Assembly (NCBI GenBank): GCA_963710205.1
Contig: CAVPZG010000004.1
Coordinates: 1 to 64,000, forward strand
Direction: 5' to 3'
DNA length: 64,000 bases
DNA from: Pacificimonas sp963710205
GTDB taxonomy: Bacteria; Pseudomonadota; Alphaproteobacteria; Sphingomonadales; Sphingomonadaceae
Shown: in pieces, positions 35,198 to 42,697 of the stretch
Numbering within the stretch: the first letter of the stretch is position 1
Layout: each line of letters starts with the position of its first letter
Position numbers and translations under genes: made by a program
Notes under the pieces: model-generated
The model's database searches: none
Told to the model about the DNA's origin: nothing
What the model saw: the letters and a program-made list of their open reading frames with translations, nothing else

Positions 35198-36205
35198 TCA
35201 ATCATCCTCGTCCTCCCGGCCCACCATGTTGAGCGCGCGGGCCTTGATCTGGCGGGTCATGCACCAGTGGAGGAGAGCGTCTTCGCGGCCATGCGTGACC
35301 CAGACCTCCTTTGGGGCGATCTGTTCTATCGTCGTCGTCAGTTCGTCCCAGTCGGCATGGTCGGAAAGGATGAGCGGCAGTTCGACGTTGCGCTGGCGGG
35401 CGCGCTGGCGGATGCGCATCCAGCCCGACGCCATGGCGGTGATCGGGTCGGGGAGGCGGCGGCTCCAGCGGTCATTCAAGGCGCCGGGCGGGCAGACGAT
35501 GATCTTGCCCTTCAGCTCCTCCTTCTTCTTGCCCGTGGCGAGGATGAGTTCGCCAAGATCGACGCCAAGTTCCGCGTAGAGATTGCAGAGTTTTTCCTGC
35601 GCGCCGTGGATGTAGATGGGGTCCGCATGACCAAGCTCCCGCAGATGCCTGATGACGCGCTGCGCCTTTCCGAGCGCATAGGCGCCGATCAGGACGCAGC
35701 GATCGGGATTGGCGTGCAGCGCGTCCAGCGCCTTTTGCATCTCCGCCGCCGTGTCGGGATGCCGGAAGACCGGCAGCCCGAAGGTCGCCTCTGTAATGAA
35801 GATGTCGCAGGGGACGACCTCGAACGGCGCGCAGGTGGGGTCGGGGCGGCGCTTGTAATCGCCGGACGCCACGATGCGCTCCCCGCGGTAGTCCATGACG
35901 ACCTGCGCCGAACCGAGGACGTGACCGGCGGGGACGAAGCCGACATCCACCTCTCCGATGCGCGCGACCTCGCCATGCGCCATGGGGGTGGCCTTTGGAT
36001 ATTCGCCGTAGCGGGTCTGCATGATGGCGAGCGTTTCGGGCGTCGCCATGACATGGCCGTGGCCGCTGCGCGCGTGGTCGGCATGACCGTGCGTGACGAC
36101 CGCCATGGCCTGCGGTTCGGACGGGTCGATCCAGAAATCGCCGGGTTCGACATAGATGCCGGTCGGGTGCGGCCTGATCCAGTCGCCGAGTTTTTCTTGG
36201 GGCAT
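35198..36205 (-). CDS. Ligase-associated DNA exonuclease (metallo-beta-lactamase fold)
   Basis: The protein (335 residues from the ATG at 36205; a longer start exists at 36241) has the metallo-beta-lactamase motif THGHADHARSGH at about residues 38-49, then GHVLGSAQ, and SGDYKRRPD. The family is encoded in the ligase-associated DNA damage response cluster with an ATP-dependent ligase, a DEXH helicase and a phosphoesterase. The 3' end of this gene is repeated, with decay, at 33700-33873. The 237-base stretch from 36206 to 36442 upstream of it shows no gene I can support. Confidence 0.88.
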   Translation of the reverse strand: MPQEKLGDWIRPHPTGIYVEPGDFWIDPSEPQAMAVVTHGHADHARSGHGHVMATPETLAIMQTRYGEYPKATPMAHGEVARIGEVDVGFVPAGHVLGSAQVVMDYRGERIVASGDYKRRPDPTCAPFEVVPCDIFITEATFGLPVFRHPDTAAEMQKALDALHANPDRCVLIGAYALGKAQRVIRHLRELGHADPIYIHGAQEKLCNLYAELGVDLGELILATGKKKEELKGKIIVCPPGALNDRWSRRLPDPITAMASGWMRIRQRARQRNVELPLILSDHADWDELTTTIEQIAPKEVWVTHGREDALLHWCMTRQIKARALNMVGREDEDD

Positions 36206-36442
36206 GAAAGCTATATGGGTGGGAGGGGGTTCGGGTTCCATGCGGCATGAGGGTCACGAGCGGTCACACGGATTTCGCCCGGCTCGTATACGCGACGCGT
36301 GAAAGCGCAAAGGGCAGAAGCGAATTGTGCGTTTGCAGCCGGAGTGCGCAGTGGGCTTGGTGCAGGAGCAGCCAGGCTGGGTACGGTAATTGGGGGGAAG
36401 TAGAATGCCCCCGCGTGGACCGGCCTGGCGGCCCGGCGATTG

Positions 36443-36538
36443 TTAGCGCCGACGTCCCTTTTTGTTCGACAGGATGACGAGGGCCAGCGATGTGCCGATG
36501 ATGATGGCAGAGGCGAAGATGATGAAAATGGGACTCAT
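36443..36538 (-). CDS. 31-residue single-pass membrane peptide
   Basis: The frame MSPIFIIFASAIIIGTSLAL followed by VILSNKKGRRR encodes one membrane helix with a basic cytoplasmic tail. A reading frame this short can occur by chance, but the strong hydrophobicity and the positive-inside end support it. A second peptide of identical size and design lies at 37816-37911, flanking the same gene. Confidence 0.45.
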   Translation of the reverse strand: MSPIFIIFASAIIIGTSLALVILSNKKGRRR

Positions 36539-36641
36539 GAACTTGATCTCTCTGGACGAATGGCGTGAGCCTGGGCGGGACGCCGGTGGGCCGGACGGTC
36601 CAGGGTCTGGCTTGCCATCATGAATCGAACGGAGGGGGATA

Positions 36642-37835
36642 ATGTTCCACTTTATGGCTGGATTTTCGACTGTTGCGGTGCGGCCTTCCATCCCGGCGCT
36701 TGCTTGCGGCGCGGCGCTGTTGCTGGGCGCGGCGTGCCAGAATGCGGGTTCGCCCGCCGACGACAGTGCCGTTCGCGCCGAACAGGCGGAGGCCGCGCCG
36801 GCGGCTGAACGTGCCGGCGGCATCGAACGACTGGACCCGGCGCTGGACGGGCTGATCCCGGCGGGGGCGGCGATCGAGACGCTGTCGGACGGCTATGGCT
36901 GGTCAGAAGGGCCGGTATGGGTGGACGATGCCGATGTGGCGGGCGGCGGCTATCTGCTGTTTTCCGATGTGCCGGGCAATGCCATCCACCGCTGGGACGA
37001 GGCGGCGGGCGCGGCGGTGTGGCTGTCGCCTGCTGGCCATGACGGACCGCCGGATGCGGAGTTCGGGACGGACGGTACGAACGGGCTGAAACCGGGACTG
37101 ACGCCGGGGACGATCCTGGCGGCCGACCATGGCAGCCGGGCGCTGTTCGCCATCGACCTGGCGACCCGGGCCAAGACCGCGCTGACCGAGCGTTTCATGG
37201 GCGCGCGCTATAACAGTCCGAACGACGTGATCGCCGACGCGAAGGGCGCGCTATATTTTACCGACCCGCCCTATGGACTGAAAGGCGGGGATGAGTCGCC
37301 GCTGAAGGTACAGCCGGTGAACGGGGTTTACCGGCTGCGCGCGAATGGAGAGGTGACGCTGATCGAGGGCGGGCTGTCGCGGCCAAACGGCATCGCGCTG
37401 TCGCCGGACGGAACCACGCTTTATGTGGCGAACAGCGATCCCGATCGCGCGATCTGGATGGCCTATGATGTGGCTGCGGACGGCGCGGTGGCGAACGGGC
37501 GCGTGTTCTTCGATGCGACCCGAATGGTGGGTGAGGCGGAGCCGGGACTGCCGGACGGACTGGCTGTGGACGCGGACGGAAATCTGTTCGCCACGGGGCC
37601 GGGCGGGGTGCTGGTGCTTACGCCCGGCGGGAAACTGCTGGGACGCATCAGGACGGGCGGGCCCGTGGCGAATGTGGCGTTTGGCGGGCCGGAGCGGAAC
37701 TGGCTCTACCTGACGGCGAACGACCGGCTGGTCAGGGTGTCGGACGGCGACGCGCGGGCTGTACTGACGGCGCCGACCGGCTTGCGGGCGCTGCGGGCCT
37801 GGACCTTACCTCGGCCTAACCGCGCGGTTTCTTGA
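36642..37835 (+). CDS. SMP-30/gluconolactonase-family lipoprotein
   Basis: The 397-residue protein has a signal and likely lipobox (LLLGAACQN). The mature part is a six-bladed propeller with GYGWSEGPVWVDD, YLLFSDVPGNAIHRWDE, NSPNDVIADAKGALYFTDPPYG (in parts), LSRPNGIALSPDGTTLYVANSD and LPDGLAVDADGNLF. The Asn in NSPNDV and Glu in SEGP match metal-binding positions of the family. Such enzymes open aldonolactones in the periplasm. Next to xylose genes it may act on xylonolactone or gluconolactone, which is inference. An AGGGGGA site precedes the ATG at 36642. Confidence 0.87.
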   Translation: MFHFMAGFSTVAVRPSIPALACGAALLLGAACQNAGSPADDSAVRAEQAEAAPAAERAGGIERLDPALDGLIPAGAAIETLSDGYGWSEGPVWVDDADVAGGGYLLFSDVPGNAIHRWDEAAGAAVWLSPAGHDGPPDAEFGTDGTNGLKPGLTPGTILAADHGSRALFAIDLATRAKTALTERFMGARYNSPNDVIADAKGALYFTDPPYGLKGGDESPLKVQPVNGVYRLRANGEVTLIEGGLSRPNGIALSPDGTTLYVANSDPDRAIWMAYDVAADGAVANGRVFFDATRMVGEAEPGLPDGLAVDADGNLFATGPGGVLVLTPGGKLLGRIRTGGPVANVAFGGPERNWLYLTANDRLVRVSDGDARAVLTAPTGLRALRAWTLPRPNRAVS

Positions 37836-37911
37836 GAATGTAGGTGAGAAAGAGCGCGCCAGCCACGACAAGCGCGGCCCCGAAGATGAGGGCGAAAGGA
37901 TCGAGATACAT
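37816..37911 (-). CDS. 31-residue single-pass membrane peptide
   Basis: The frame MYLDPFALIFGAALVVAGAL followed by FLTYILKKPRG has one membrane helix and a basic C-terminus. It overlaps the end of the gluconolactonase gene by 20 bases on the opposite strand. It has the same length, 31 residues, as the peptide at 36443-36538. Confidence 0.45.
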   Translation of the reverse strand: MYLDPFALIFGAALVVAGALFLTYILKKPRG

Positions 37912-38136
37912 TCAGGGCTTTCCCTTTCGCCAGTGATGCGGATGACATCGCGGTCACTATCGGCGCGCGGCCCGCACATGGCAATGCCATTCGCGTGCCC
38001 GGCCCTGAATCCGCCGTCACCCGAAACGCCAATCGGAACGGCAGGCGGGCCAAAAGACTGTTGCCGAAAAACCACGTTCCGCCGCGCAGGCGCAGTTTCG
38101 TGGCAGGAAAGCCGCCTCAGGGAGGATAAAGCGGAT

Positions 38137-38150
38137 TGACTTCGTTGTCA
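38137..38150. promoter_or_regulatory. LacI-type operator upstream of the TBDR gene
   Basis: TGACTTCGTTGTCA: the right half site is perfect against the palindrome TGACAACGTTGTCA and the left differs at two positions. It lies 47 bases upstream of the TBDR start. See the shared-operator finding. Confidence 0.55.
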
Positions 38151-38197
38151 TGCCGTTAGAAAACCGCCCGCAACTAGATTTGGGGAGGACTATTCTA

Positions 38198-41100
38198 ATG
38201 CGTGCATCCGACAACGATGACATTCGTATGCGTAAAACCGGCGTGACGCTGCTTTGCGGTGCGTCAGCCATGGCCTTTGTGCTGGCGGGCCCGGCCTTTG
38301 CGCAGGACGGCAAACCGGGGGATTCCGGCGACACGGTGCAGGAAGCGACCGCAGCCGCGGCGGAAACGCCGGTCGAAGGCGATGTTATCGTTGTCACGGG
38401 CATCCGCGCCGCGCTGGAAACCTCGCAGAATATCAAGCGCGATGCCGACACGTTCGTCGATTCGATTACCGCCGCGGACATCGGCGCCTTGCCGGACCGC
38501 TCGGTGCTGGAGGCCATCCAGCGTGTTCCGGGCGTCTCCATTTCCCGCTTCGAAGCGGCCGATGATCCCGATCATTTCAGCGTCGAGGGGTCGGGCGTCG
38601 TCATTCGCGGCCTGACCTTCGTGCGGTCGGAATTCAACGGGCGTGACACGTTCAGCGCCAATAACGGGCGCGCGCTCAACTTCAACGACATCCCGCCCGA
38701 GCTGGTCGGCGGCGTCGATGTGTTCAAGAACCAGACCGCGGACATGATCGAGGGCGGCATCGCCGGTGTCGTCAATCTGCGGACGCTGCTTCCCTTTGAC
38801 CGGCGCGAGCAGACCATCAGCCTGTCGGCCGAGGCCAACTGGGGCGACTTCGCCAGGGAATTCTCACCGACCGTCAGCGGTGTCTATTCGGGGCGCTGGG
38901 ACACGGATGCGGGTGAATTCGGCCTGGTCGTCAGCGGCAACTATTCGCAGCAGAAATCGCAGTCGAACGGTTTCCAGCTGGGGCCGCTCTATCCGAAGAA
39001 CGCAGCCTATACCGGCGCGGCGACCGATCCGAACGATCCGACCAACATCGCATCGCCGACCTCGGCCAATGTCCGCCAGCAGGATTTCAACCGTGAGCGT
39101 TACGGTGTGGCCGTCGCCGCGCAGTGGGCGAACCCGGACGATACCGTGCTTGCGACGGCGCAGTTCATCCGGTCCGAGGCTTCGAACGCCTGGACCGAGC
39201 ACACCATCCAGGCGGAGGAAGACCCGCCCTATCGCAGCGGCAATCTTCGCGCACTCGGCGATTTCGGGACGACGCCTCTCAATGGCCCTGTACCCGGAAC
39301 GCGTGACGACCCGACGCCGTTCGCGGTCGGTTCGCTGTTCTCGAGTGGCGTAATCACTTCTGACGCGGACGGCTGGCATGGCCGCAATGGCGTTCGGCTG
39401 ACGAATTTCGTCCGCCATTCGGACACCGACACGCAGACCACCGATGCCGCGTTCAACTTCAAATATACGCCGACCGAGCGGCTGAAGTTCAACTTTGACG
39501 CGCAATATATCGACTCGACGACAGTGGCGCAGGATCTGACCGCGCATGGCGCGACGTTCGGCAATATTGCCCTGGACCTGAATGGCGACGAGCCGACGGT
39601 CGGTTATCAGGTCAGCGACACTCCCGGTAACCTGTTCACCGATTTCACCGACCCGGTGAGCACCTTCTATCGTTCCGCAATGGACCATTTCGAGGACAGC
39701 GAGGGCGAGGAATGGGCGTTCCGCGGCGACGTGGAGTATGAATTCGACGAGGACAACTGGTTCAAGTCGGTGCGCGCCGGTGCGCGCTATGCCGATCGCG
39801 ACCAGACCACCCGCTGGTCGGAATATAACTGGGGCAATGTGTCCGAAGCCTGGAATGGTCCGGGGGACGCCAACCAGAATATCGTCGATTTCTCGGAGGG
39901 TCCGGCCGACGCCTTCGAAGTCTTCAACTACGGTTCCAACTTCCACCGTGGCGGTATCCTGCAGGGCAACACGCAGTTCCTGTTCGTCGACGACCGGATC
40001 GTGAAGGACCGGCAGCTGCATTCGGATTTCTATAACGATACCGCCCTGTTCCCGAACCGGCAGTGGCAGTCGCGCGTGGCGCGGGGACCAGGCAATCTGT
40101 TCGACTTCTCGGAAATTTCCGAGACCTCCGAAACGACCTATGCGGGCTATGTCCGCGTCGATTTCGGGCGCGACACCGGCAGTTTTCCGAAGATCGACGG
40201 CAATATCGGCGTGCGCGTGGTGCGTACCGAGCTGAAGGCGGACGGTTTCAACGCGCTTGACCAGATCGATGGCGAAGTCGCGACTCTGGTCGCGGCGAAC
40301 GACCCGGCGCTGTTTGCTTTCTTCAACACCTCGGCGGCGACGCCGCGCGCGGCGGACCGGAGCGACACACAGGTCCTGCCGAGCTTCAATGCCCGCATCG
40401 AGCTCGACGACGGGCTTTATGTGCGCATGGCCGCGTCGAAGACGATCTCGCGGCCGGAAACGGGCAACCTGCGCGCCTATCGCCAGCTGTCCTCTGGCGT
40501 CGCGGGCGTCGACGATCCCGCCAATCCAATGGGACCGCCGATCGACTATACTCTCGATTTCCGTGCGCAGGGCGGCAATCCCGATCTCGACCCCATCGAG
40601 TCGATGAACGTCGACGCTTCGATCGAATATTATTTCGACCAGCTGGGCCGTGTCACCTTCTCGGCCTTCTACAAGGCACTCGACAACATCATCGTTTCGG
40701 GGACGCAGTTGACCGAACCGATCGAGATCGCGCCGGGACGTGACATTCAGTTCAACTATTTCGGCGCCGTCAATGGTGGTCGTGGCGAGGTCAAGGGTTT
40801 CGAGGTCGCCTATGCCGACTTCTTCGAATTCCTTCCGGGACCGCTGCAGTATCTGGGTCTGGAGGCCAACTACACCTTCGTTGACCAGACGCGCATTCCG
40901 AACGGCGGTATCCGCCCTGTCGGCGCCACCGGCGTCAACGACCGGTCGGCACAGTTCGATGTGGGCCGCCTGGAGGGGCTGTCGAAGCACACGGTCAACG
41001 TGGTCGGCCTGTTCCAGAATGACCTGGTTGAGGCGCGCGTCGCCTATAACTGGCGGTCAAGCTATCTGCTGGCGACGACGGACGTCATCACGACGCTGCC

Positions 41101-41305
41101 GATTGTACACGAGTCGACCGGTCAGCTGGACGCCACGCTGAAACTGAACCTGACCGACTGGCTGCAGGTTTACGCGGAAGGCCAGAACCTGCTTTCGGAG
41201 ACGGTCGAGACCAGCCAGATCTACAACCGCAATGGTGACCGCATCCTGCGTTCGCTGTTCGAAAATGACCGGACATTCACCGGCGGCGTGCGCGTGACCT
41301 TCTAG
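38198..41305 (+). CDS. TonB-dependent receptor (large, Xanthomonas/Caulobacter type)
   Basis: The 1035-residue protein starts at the ATG preceded by GGGGAGG. Signal peptide LLCGASAMAFVLAGPAFAQ, then the plug: EGDVIVVTGIRAALETSQNIK (TonB-box region, in pieces), VDSITAADIGALPDRSVLEAIQRVPGVSISRF (in pieces), and barrel ending FTGGVRVTF. This long subclass, with ADIGALPD and RALNFNDIPPEL, is associated with plant polysaccharide uptake. An operator-like site precedes it and a GH3 gene group faces it, so it probably brings in xylo-oligosaccharides or a related glycan. Confidence 0.93.
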   Translation: MRASDNDDIRMRKTGVTLLCGASAMAFVLAGPAFAQDGKPGDSGDTVQEATAAAAETPVEGDVIVVTGIRAALETSQNIKRDADTFVDSITAADIGALPDRSVLEAIQRVPGVSISRFEAADDPDHFSVEGSGVVIRGLTFVRSEFNGRDTFSANNGRALNFNDIPPELVGGVDVFKNQTADMIEGGIAGVVNLRTLLPFDRREQTISLSAEANWGDFAREFSPTVSGVYSGRWDTDAGEFGLVVSGNYSQQKSQSNGFQLGPLYPKNAAYTGAATDPNDPTNIASPTSANVRQQDFNRERYGVAVAAQWANPDDTVLATAQFIRSEASNAWTEHTIQAEEDPPYRSGNLRALGDFGTTPLNGPVPGTRDDPTPFAVGSLFSSGVITSDADGWHGRNGVRLTNFVRHSDTDTQTTDAAFNFKYTPTERLKFNFDAQYIDSTTVAQDLTAHGATFGNIALDLNGDEPTVGYQVSDTPGNLFTDFTDPVSTFYRSAMDHFEDSEGEEWAFRGDVEYEFDEDNWFKSVRAGARYADRDQTTRWSEYNWGNVSEAWNGPGDANQNIVDFSEGPADAFEVFNYGSNFHRGGILQGNTQFLFVDDRIVKDRQLHSDFYNDTALFPNRQWQSRVARGPGNLFDFSEISETSETTYAGYVRVDFGRDTGSFPKIDGNIGVRVVRTELKADGFNALDQIDGEVATLVAANDPALFAFFNTSAATPRAADRSDTQVLPSFNARIELDDGLYVRMAASKTISRPETGNLRAYRQLSSGVAGVDDPANPMGPPIDYTLDFRAQGGNPDLDPIESMNVDASIEYYFDQLGRVTFSAFYKALDNIIVSGTQLTEPIEIAPGRDIQFNYFGAVNGGRGEVKGFEVAYADFFEFLPGPLQYLGLEANYTFVDQTRIPNGGIRPVGATGVNDRSAQFDVGRLEGLSKHTVNVVGLFQNDLVEARVAYNWRSSYLLATTDVITTLPIVHESTGQLDATLKLNLTDWLQVYAEGQNLLSETVETSQIYNRNGDRILRSLFENDRTFTGGVRVTF

Positions 41306-41324
41306 GCCGCGCATTCCGGATATG

Positions 41325-41370
41325 AAAAGGGCCGGTGCGGAATATCCGCGCCGGCCCTTTCTTTTGGGTG
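41325..41370. terminator. Bidirectional terminator between TBDR and eda genes
   Basis: Stem AAAAGGGCCGG(T)GCGGA with TCCGC(G)CCGGCCCTTTCTTTT, so the hairpin of about 15 pairs has T-runs on both strands. It separates the converging TBDR and eda genes. Confidence 0.8.
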
Positions 41371-41379
41371 CCTCGCGAC

Positions 41380-42021
41380 TTACCCGCGAACGGACTGGTG
41401 CAGCGCCACGGCGTCGCGGGTCAGGGCCTCGATCCGGCCCCAGTCGCCGCCGTCAATGGCGTCCGACGGGACGATCCAGCTGCCGCCGCAGGCGTGGACC
41501 TGCCCGAATTTCAGATAGTCGGTGAAATTATCCGGGCCGATGCCGCCTGTGGGAATGAAGCGCACGTCGCCATAGGGCGCAGCGACGGCCTTCAGGGTCT
41601 TCAGGCCGCCATTGGCTTCGGCGGGAAAGAATTTCAGATGCGTCAGACCATATTCCAGCCCCCGCTCTATGTCGCTGGGGGTGGCGACGCCGGGGGTGAT
41701 GAGAACCTCGTTCTTCAGGCACCATTCGACCGTCGTCGGATTGAGACCTGGCGAGATCAGGAAGGTCGCGCCCGCATCCATCGCCGCCTTTGCCTGGTCG
41801 GTGGTGAGCACCGTGCCCGCACCGATCAGCATGTCCGGATGCGCATCCTTCATGGCGCGGATGGCTGCAGCGGCGGCGGCGGTGCGGAACGTGATTTCGG
41901 CCACGGGCAAGCCGCCCGCGACAAGCGCAGCGCCAAGGTCGGCGGACCTGCCGGCGTCGTCGATCTTGATGACGGGCAGCAAACCCGCTTTGCCGATGGC
42001 GTCCAGAATTTCAGCGGACAT
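41380..42021 (-). CDS. eda: KDPG/KHG-type aldolase Eda
   Basis: The 213-residue class I aldolase cleaves 2-keto-3-deoxy-6-phosphogluconate to pyruvate and glyceraldehyde-3-phosphate. The Glu in VAEITFRT (about residue 43) and the Schiff-base Lys in HLKFFPAE (about residue 131) are the two catalytic residues, with IGAGTVL, ISPG and IPTGGI also conserved. It ends the minus-strand gene group of glycosidase, secreted protein and aldolase. It may serve sugar-acid (uronate or gluconate) catabolism. Confidence 0.93.
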   Translation of the reverse strand: MSAEILDAIGKAGLLPVIKIDDAGRSADLGAALVAGGLPVAEITFRTAAAAAAIRAMKDAHPDMLIGAGTVLTTDQAKAAMDAGATFLISPGLNPTTVEWCLKNEVLITPGVATPSDIERGLEYGLTHLKFFPAEANGGLKTLKAVAAPYGDVRFIPTGGIGPDNFTDYLKFGQVHACGGSWIVPSDAIDGGDWGRIEALTRDAVALHQSVRG

Positions 42022-42097
42022 GTTCGATGGTCTCCGTAAGTGGGAAATGTGCCCGACGTCCTACTGGACCATAGCGGGCGCGCAAGCGGATGCGGGC

Positions 42098-42676
42098 TTA
42101 TTGGGCAGCGGCGGGCCTGCCGACATTCATGATATAGACCTGGCCGATCTCCACCACCTGTTTCGCACCTGCCAGCTGAATGCCAAGGACGGCCTCGCCC
42201 GCCTGCAGGTCCATGTCGGCGACCGCGCCGCGTTCATAAAGTTCCCAGTCCGAACCGACCGTGAAGCTCTGGTCGCCGAAGCCGGGATAATCGCCGCTGT
42301 TCCGGTTGATGCGGACGGTGAGGATGCCCTTCCCGTCCGCTGTATCGGCCTTTGACGCGCGCGCCCAGATGGCGAAATGAACATGATCGCCCTTCGCGAT
42401 ACCGCCGGTGATGGGCACATTCGTACCGGCGTCATAGGGCTGCGCGCCCTTGCGCTGGACGGTGAAGGCGAGCGCGCCCTGGCCAGGAATGTCGGGGGCC
42501 TTCATGGGCCTGGTCTTTAGCGTGTCGCCATAGCTGTCCCAGTTGAACGTGTAAGGGTCGTTGATGAGCGTGCCCGGAAGGGCGTCATCGAGGGCCTGCA
42601 GTTCAGGTGTCGGCTGCTGCGCGGCCACAGGCAGCGCCAGTCCGGCGAGCAGGAGGGGAAGAAGGCGGCGCAGCAT
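42098..42676 (-). CDS. Secreted beta-sandwich protein, possible carbohydrate-binding
   Basis: The 192-residue protein has signal peptide MLRRLLPLLLAGLALPVAAQ. The mature part starts PELQALDDALPGTLINDPY and continues with beta-type segments such as LAFTVQRKG, HVHFAIWARAS, ILTVRINRNSG and WELYERGAVAD. This pattern is like a carbohydrate-binding (CBM4/9-type) sandwich, but I see no decisive signature. It lies 21 bases after the stop of the GH3 gene on the same strand, so it may assist its activity. Confidence 0.65.
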   Translation of the reverse strand: MLRRLLPLLLAGLALPVAAQQPTPELQALDDALPGTLINDPYTFNWDSYGDTLKTRPMKAPDIPGQGALAFTVQRKGAQPYDAGTNVPITGGIAKGDHVHFAIWARASKADTADGKGILTVRINRNSGDYPGFGDQSFTVGSDWELYERGAVADMDLQAGEAVLGIQLAGAKQVVEIGQVYIMNVGRPAAAQ

Positions 42677-42697
42677 CGGAAGCGGTTCCTTTCTGGA

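Noticed and set aside
36247..36477. 76-codon frame on the plus strand upstream of the gluconolactonase gene
   Set aside because: No hydrophobic, domain or ribosome-binding support, and an unlikely composition.
38864..40990. 708-codon frame antisense to the large TBDR
   Set aside because: It is a mirror of the TBDR codons and lacks family signatures.
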